From Hesseltinella vesiculosa (Eukaryota; Mucoromycota; Mucoromycetes; Mucorales; Cunninghamellaceae), in NCBI GenBank assembly GCA_002104935.1, contig MCGT01000040.1, forward strand, positions 124,001-188,000: DNA of 64,000 nt, written 5' to 3'. The position numbers were made by a program, and so were the translations under genes. Positions 58,803 through 64,000 of this stretch are shown here, piece by piece. The stretch's first letter is position 1; each line of letters opens with the position of its first letter. Under the pieces are notes generated by a model. That model made no database searches. It saw only the letters and a program-made list of their open reading frames with translations, and was not told where the DNA came from.

Positions 58803-60976
58803 ATGAAGTGGATGACTTTTGGGTCAATGCTGGCCATGGCTGTTGCCATGGTGCAAGCCGATGTCCAATACGCCGTTGTTGCCTTCCCGTCCAATGCTGG
58901 ATCAGTGCAAGTGGCTGTTGACGGTCAAAACCACCCACTGACTGCTGACAGTCAAGTACCCAACCTCTTCAAAGGCTCAGCTCCCAGCGGTTCCTCCTAT
59001 CAATACGTGATGGACAACCAGGCCGAAACGCCCAAACGCTCCTTGGCCAATGGTGCCTCCTCCACTGGCAATGAATTCTTCAACCGTACCCACACTATCG
59101 TCAACGTACCTGAACTACCCCAAGCTTATCACCCTTTCTACCCTCGTATGTATTTCTCACCAGAGAAAAAAAAAACAAGCTCCCCTTAATGATGCATTTG
59201 ATTGAATCGCTGATGAGACAGAGGGGGGAGCTCTCTGAGTTTGAAATGCTTCCAAAATAGCCGCTGACATTGAACCCCACTTTTTTTTTTTTCTTTACTT
59301 TAGCCTTGTTCACTGGCATGAACAAGTCCAATGAAGTGGCTACCATCATTCTAAATGTCAACGGCTCGGCCTTTGATTCTGTGGTCCAAGCCCCCACACA
59401 AAAGGGCAAGGCTCAAGTGTACTCATTTGCCTACGTCAGCAACAAAGAAGTCTACACGTTTAACAATACCCCAGCATCTCCACATCTGGCCAATCCACCA
59501 AAGACTTTGCCAAGCAGTCCTACGCCATTGATTTTGGTGATTTCATTCCTCAAGGCCAAAAGAAGCCTTTGTTTTTTGGCCGCACTATCGTCAAGTTGAG
59601 AGCCGAAGCCACTGATCCCACACAATTGTAAGTTTGTCCGAATTTTTATTTATCATCCTGACCTCCCTTTTTCCTCCAGGCGTGAAAAGTTGTATTTGGA
59701 CTGTCTTGCTGCAGCTGGAGCCACCACGTTATCTGGTAGTTTTGTCCGTTTGTTTGTCAACAATCAACCCTATGGTCTCTATACTTTGATGGATGACATC
59801 TCCACTCACACTATCGACAATATGTTGCACGGCGGCAACTGGACCTATGCCACAACTGGTAAACTCCGGCCACTCCAGTAAAAAAAAAACCCTATTGGCT
59901 CACTTTTTCCTTTCTCTTCAGGTGTCACTTACAAAGGCAACGCTTTGAGCCCAACACAAGAAGGAAACTTGGCCTACTTGGGTGACGACCCTACCAAGTA
60001 CTCTCCTGACACTTACAAATTGGTGGACGTCGGTGAAGACCCTAATGCTAGCACCAAAAACAACACCGTGACCAACCTCATTGATTTCACTAAACGCCTC
60101 AGCCAAATCAACCCCTCCACCATCACCGATGGTAACAACCAGGCTCTGCTTGGCCTCTTGAACCCTGACAACACCTTGGTTGCCTTGGCTATGAACTACC
60201 TTACTGACTCTTGGGATGGCTGTAAGTCACTCTCAAAAAAAAAAATGGGCCGTCTAATCACGCACGCCTTGTCTTTTATTTTTTTTTTCACTCCAGTGTG
60301 GGTCCAAGCTAGTAACTACTATTTGAATCAAGACTTTGGCACCAACCAATGGTGCATCACCTCTTACGATTTCGACGAAACATTCGGCAACGGCGCTCAG
60401 CCCGGCCGTGATTCTGTGCCCTACACCAACTACTCCCGTCCCGACTCCGTCCGTCCCCTGCCCGACTTGTTCTTGAACTCTCCTTATTACAAGCTCCACT
60501 TTGAAGAAATCCTCAAGACCATGGTCAAACGCTTCTTCAACACCCGTGTGATTGTTCCCCGCCTCCAAGCCTGGGCTACGTTGCTGGAAGAAGACATTGC
60601 CTGGGATTACTCCATCCCTGGCCATTCCCCTGGCACCAAGAACACCTTTACCGTCCAAGACTTCTTGACCAACCTCAACTCCACCGCTGCCAGCACAGAA
60701 GGTATCGGCCAATGGATTGGCAACCGTGTCAGCTCCTTGACCCAGCAGTTGAGCTTCACCGATGCCGATGATCTCCCTCCTCTTGGCCCTTACAAGGGTG
60801 GCAACGTTTTGCTCGGCAACGGTCAAATCGTTCCCAATGACGGCAGCAACAGTGCCAACCCTGGCACCAGCACCAACGGCAATGGCTCTAATGGCACCTC
60901 TGCTGCCTCCCTGACCATCGCCAACCCCGTCGTGCTCGCCTCCGCTTTGATCGTCATGGCCATGGCCCTTTTCTAA
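58803..60976 (+). CDS. cotH: CotH-family GPI-anchored surface protein, frameshifted
   Basis: Exons 58803-59145, 59304-59627, 59680-59858, 59922-60221 and 60297-60976. The signal peptide is at 1-19 and a CotH kinase-like fold follows. Conserved stretches are GRTIVKLRAEATDPTQL, REKLYLDCLAAAGATTLSG, VRLFVNNQPYGLYTLMDD, TYKGNALSPTQEGNLAYLGD and DFDETFGNG; the C-terminal hydrophobic tail (LASALIVMAMALF) is a GPI signal. CotH proteins coat fungal spores and hyphae; in some Mucorales certain members act as host-cell adhesins. In exon 2 the frame changes near 59470-59473 (one base lacking in a C run), and the total coding length is one short of a multiple of three. Either a sequence error or a broken allele. 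I did not see the receptor-binding motif reported for some members. Confidence 0.82.
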
Positions 60977-61480
60977 ACCTAAAAAAAAATCCCTTTAGAA
61001 TGTGGCATTATCTCTCTTTTCGAGCTTCCTTGTGTCATTCTACCCTCATCCTCCATTTTCCCTGTACGAATATTTAGCAAAATAAATTACTATTTATATG
61101 AAACTCCTTCTGGAACAGCCTTTACTGCTCAATTCTGCCTCTTCTCTCGTCATTCTTGGTCCTGGAGTCCAAAGGGGAAGCGCCGACCGTGTCTTTGGAA
61201 AATGAAAACCTCCTTACGGGTTGTCATTCTTATCATGCACCTCGTCACTAGATGTCACGCCATCTTGCTTATTTTCTCTCCTTTTTTTATCCAATCACCC
61301 TGCTTGCCCTTGCTTGCATGAATAAAAGATATTGGATGAAGGGTCGGCCAACGGAGGCCAATGCTGAAGCCAATGAAAAGCAAGTCTTTTTTTTTTTTTT
61401 TTTTTGAAACACATCGAAGCAACCTTGCCCATTTTTTTTTCTTCATCGATCCCTTTTTTTTTTTTTACAATAATCTCCCT
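60977..61480. other. Intergenic region, 0.5 kb
   Basis: Between CotH and DUS2, both plus. AAAATAAATTAC near 61079 is a probable polyadenylation signal for CotH. T runs (61386-61404, 61430-61439, 61453-61466) precede the DUS2 start and may be its promoter. No gene seen. Confidence 0.5.
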
Positions 61481-63180
61481 ATGACCTTTGATTATTATAA
61501 CAAAGTCTTCTTAGCACCCATGGTATAAGCCTAAAATCATGATTGTTGTTTTGTGTTCTCACTTGCCTCCTTTTTTTTTTTTTTTTTTCTTTCTTTGCCA
61601 GGTGCGGGTCGGCACTCTGCCAATGCGATTGTTGGCTTTGGAATATGGAGCAGGTATAATAGCAAATGGCTACCCTTAGCGATCCCTGCTCATAATCCAA
61701 CCTTGATTAGATTTGGTCTGGACCGAAGAACTTGTTGATAAACGCATCATCGGCTCTGTACGAAAATTCAATCGTAAGTGACCTAGCCATCCAAGATCTA
61801 GAAAAGTTGCAGCATGATTCACCTAACTCTGTCCTCTCATTAGCGGCAACAGGTGCGACCGAATACTGGAAAGGCAAGGCATTGTGCTTTGCTACCCATC
61901 CCGATGAAAGAGGCAAGGTCATTTTGCAGCTGGGCACTGCCTGCCCTGACATGGCTTTGGAAGCAGCTCTGACCCTGTAAGTCGCCCGATCCTGATCTGC
62001 CGATCTGTTTGCACTCACTTCATTTTTTGTCCACTGGATGGTGGCAGCCAAGACGACATTGCTGGCGTGGACCTCAACTGTGGCTGCCCGATTAAATTCT
62101 CTGTACAGGGCGGTATGGGCGCAGCTTTGCTGGCCGACCCTGATCGATTGATTGCCATTCTGGAAAAGCTCGTCAACAACTTGCATGTGCCTGTGACCTG
62201 CAAGATCAGGCAAGTCGGCTCTGAACAACGGACGATCACCAACCGAGGATTCTGACTCTTTTGCTCATGATGTAGGATCTTGGAAGAGGAAGCCCAAACG
62301 GTCGCTCTGGCCAAACGCATCGAAGCAACAGGTGTCAAGAACTTGACTGTGCACTGCAGGTATAGATGCCTTCTCTATTTATACCTGATCTCGTTTTACT
62401 TAATTTCCTCATCCCTCCCCTCTCAGGACCCGAGGCCAGCGATCATCAGTACCAGCTAGATGGGATTGCTTAAACGCCGTGACGAAGGCCATCACTTCCA
62501 TTCCCGTGACCGTCAATGGAGATGTGTACACTTTGGAAGACGCCGCCAAGGCCAAGGCTGCTACAAGTAAGTCACCGTGCCTCATATTGCATCACAACAC
62601 AATCTCACCATCTCCCACTTGTAAATTAGACGCCGATTCTGCCATGATTGCTCGAGGTGCGATCCAAAACGCGTCTGCCTTTCGAAAGGAAGGTCCCCTT
62701 CCGTACAAACAAGTGGCCACTGAGTACCTGAAAAAGGTAGGGCGGCGATGGGCCTCGTCTCGAGGAAGAGTCGGTCAGCTCACCATTTCCCTAATTTTGT
62801 TTAGAGCGTCCTGGTAGAAAACATGTTTGCCAATACTAAATACGTCATGCTGTCCATGAACACTGATGATTCCACCCATACAAGATCTGATTTCTACAAA
62901 TCCATGCAAAGTACAAAAACTATGAAAGGCTTTTGGTAAAAAAAAAACGAGATTGGCTGATGACAACTCATGGCTGGTGACTTTCTCTAGTGAACTCTTT
63001 GACTTGGGCAGTTTTTATGACGACACAGTTAAAGAACAGCAACGAATCCACAATGAATCTGCCGATGTCAACCAGCAAAACGGCACCAAACGCGAAGCCC
63101 CCGAGTCAGCAACCTCAGACCATGTCAAGAAGGCCAAAACTGACCCCCAAGATTCCCTCCCCTCTAGCATTACAGCATAA
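61481..63180 (+). CDS. DUS2: tRNA-dihydrouridine(20) synthase
   Basis: FMN enzyme that reduces U20 in the tRNA D-loop (yeast SMM1, human DUS2). Ten exons (61481-61522, 61602-61653, 61711-61773, 61844-61976, 62048-62209, 62276-62359, 62427-62566, 62630-62736, 62805-62935, 62991-63180) give 367 residues. Features: KVFLAPMVRVGTLPMRLLAL (FMN binding); FATHPDERGKVILQLGT; the catalytic C110 in DLNCGCP; GGMGAALL; VTCKIR and NLTVHCRTRG; and VNGDVYTLEDA. The C-terminal basic/acidic tail is KREAPESATSDHVKKAK. The fifth intron has a GC donor (AG|GCAAGT at 62210), and only this join preserves CKIRILEEE. Confidence 0.95.
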
Positions 63181-63761
63181 CATCTTTTTGTTCATATCCT
63201 CTAGACTTTTTCGTACGATCATCCTTTTTTTTTTCTGGGAGTGGAATAAATTCCTGATGGCAGTACCAAAGACGGGGGGTGCACTAGGTAGAAATGCGCG
63301 GCCGCGTTTAAAAATTGGATTGGATAAAAGTGACCTAGTTACTACTTTTATTTTATTTTATTTTTTTTGCTTCGATCTCCTTAGAAGATGAGTCTGATGG
63401 ATGCATGCCGCATGGCGTATTTGCCTAGGTGTAGCATTTGTATTTCACCTCCTTCAAGTCCTATGAACGCCTAATAAAAACGAGGCAATTACCATGTAAT
63501 ATTAATACAGAGAAGATAGGCTTGTGCAGTTTTTTGCATGCATCAGCACAGTTTACCTCGTTTGCGGTGATATTTATGTATAAAAACGTGACTCTGATGC
63601 GGCCTGAGAACCTACTCTCTTTCAATTAAAGGAGATGCGTCCAGTCACTCCCAGAATAATTTTAAAACGCAGACCCGCTCTTCTTTTTTCGAGACACAAT
63701 GATGAAAAATCATACAGTCAGTGCCAGGTACATTCATGAAAGTGAAACAAACTGATCTATG

Positions 63762-63809
<48 letters not shown>

Positions 63810-64000
63810 GGATGACGAACCTTTGTGGGCGCTAAAAAACCGAATAAATTCGTACAAAGTCATTTTTAGCGCATGTTTGCTAACCTCCTACTCTTCCTCT
63901 GATGTCTGGGAGGGCTGCAATTTTTAACCAAGGCTATCTCACATCATTTTGTAATGGCACGAAAAATTTGGGATAAATTTATTCAAAGCAATTTTGCACT
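63181..64000. other. Terminal intergenic region, 0.8 kb
   Basis: Contains the 3' end of DUS2 (AATAAA-type signal at 63246-63252: GAATAAA) and otherwise AT-rich DNA with the long poly-A tract below. No gene recognised; the next gene, if any, starts beyond the window. Confidence 0.45.
63764..63808. repeat. 45-nt poly-A tract
   Basis: The longest homopolymer in the window: 45 consecutive A, preceded by GGC and followed by CGG. No retroposon body with target-site duplication was evident upstream, so a retroposed poly-A tail is only a possibility. Confidence 0.95.

Noticed and set aside
63764..63808. Retroposed poly-A tail
   Set aside because: The 45-nt A run is striking but no processed gene body or target-site duplication could be seen on either side.

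Overview
The window is nuclear DNA from a filamentous fungus, most probably one of the Mucoromycota (Mucorales-like). Three things point there. Genes are dense and split by many short GT-AG introns (about 50-110 bp, often holding long A or T runs). It encodes a CotH-type GPI-anchored surface protein and a Zn2Cys6 regulator of the usual fungal type. The intergenic DNA carries decayed Ty3/gypsy and foldback sequences. The species cannot be named from the sequence. Exon models were built by hand from splice signals. For almost every gene the exon lengths sum to a multiple of three and join conserved motifs cleanly, which is the main support for the calls.

Layout, left to right: the 3' part of a type II PI 4-kinase (LSB6-like, +); an unresolved 2 kb stretch with a possible minus-strand gene; a class II Hsp40 (SIS1-like, -); a secreted GPI-anchored protein with micro-exons (-); tRNA pseudouridine synthase PUS1 (-) head-to-head with a glycerol-3-phosphate acyltransferase (+); a 4 kb transposon/repeat zone (11.5-15.6 kb) with a gypsy integrase relic and a 304-bp near-perfect hairpin; a GH3 beta-glucosidase with 12 exons (-); an SHD1/F-box/Cys-rich protein (+); a repeat remnant; NAD(P)H-hydrate epimerase (+) tail-to-tail with PABA synthase (-); the TUP1 corepressor (-); AP-2 sigma (-); a Zn2Cys6 transcription factor (-); a small membrane protein (-).

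It continues with two convergent MDR-family oxidoreductase paralogues with identical exon structure (+/-); the splicing factor SPF27 (-); an unrecognised gene with a duplicated exon (-); a 694-bp foldback element; LSM5 (+); a 1424-residue BAR-PH-GRAM-VASt sterol-transfer protein of the SIP3/LAM type (-); a possible PEX8-like peroxin (+); a DNAJC9-like J-protein (-); a 2.3 kb gene-poor stretch; a CotH-family protein with a one-base frameshift (+); and the tRNA dihydrouridine synthase DUS2/SMM1 (+).

Most genes are single-copy housekeeping functions (lipid metabolism, folate synthesis, tRNA modification, splicing, chaperones, trafficking) and do not form a pathway cluster. The accessory interest lies in the repeats and hairpins, the MDR inverted duplication with apparent gene conversion, unusual exon architecture (a start codon alone in its exon, a 13-nt exon, introns hidden in an open frame, two GC-AG introns), and the broken CotH frame.
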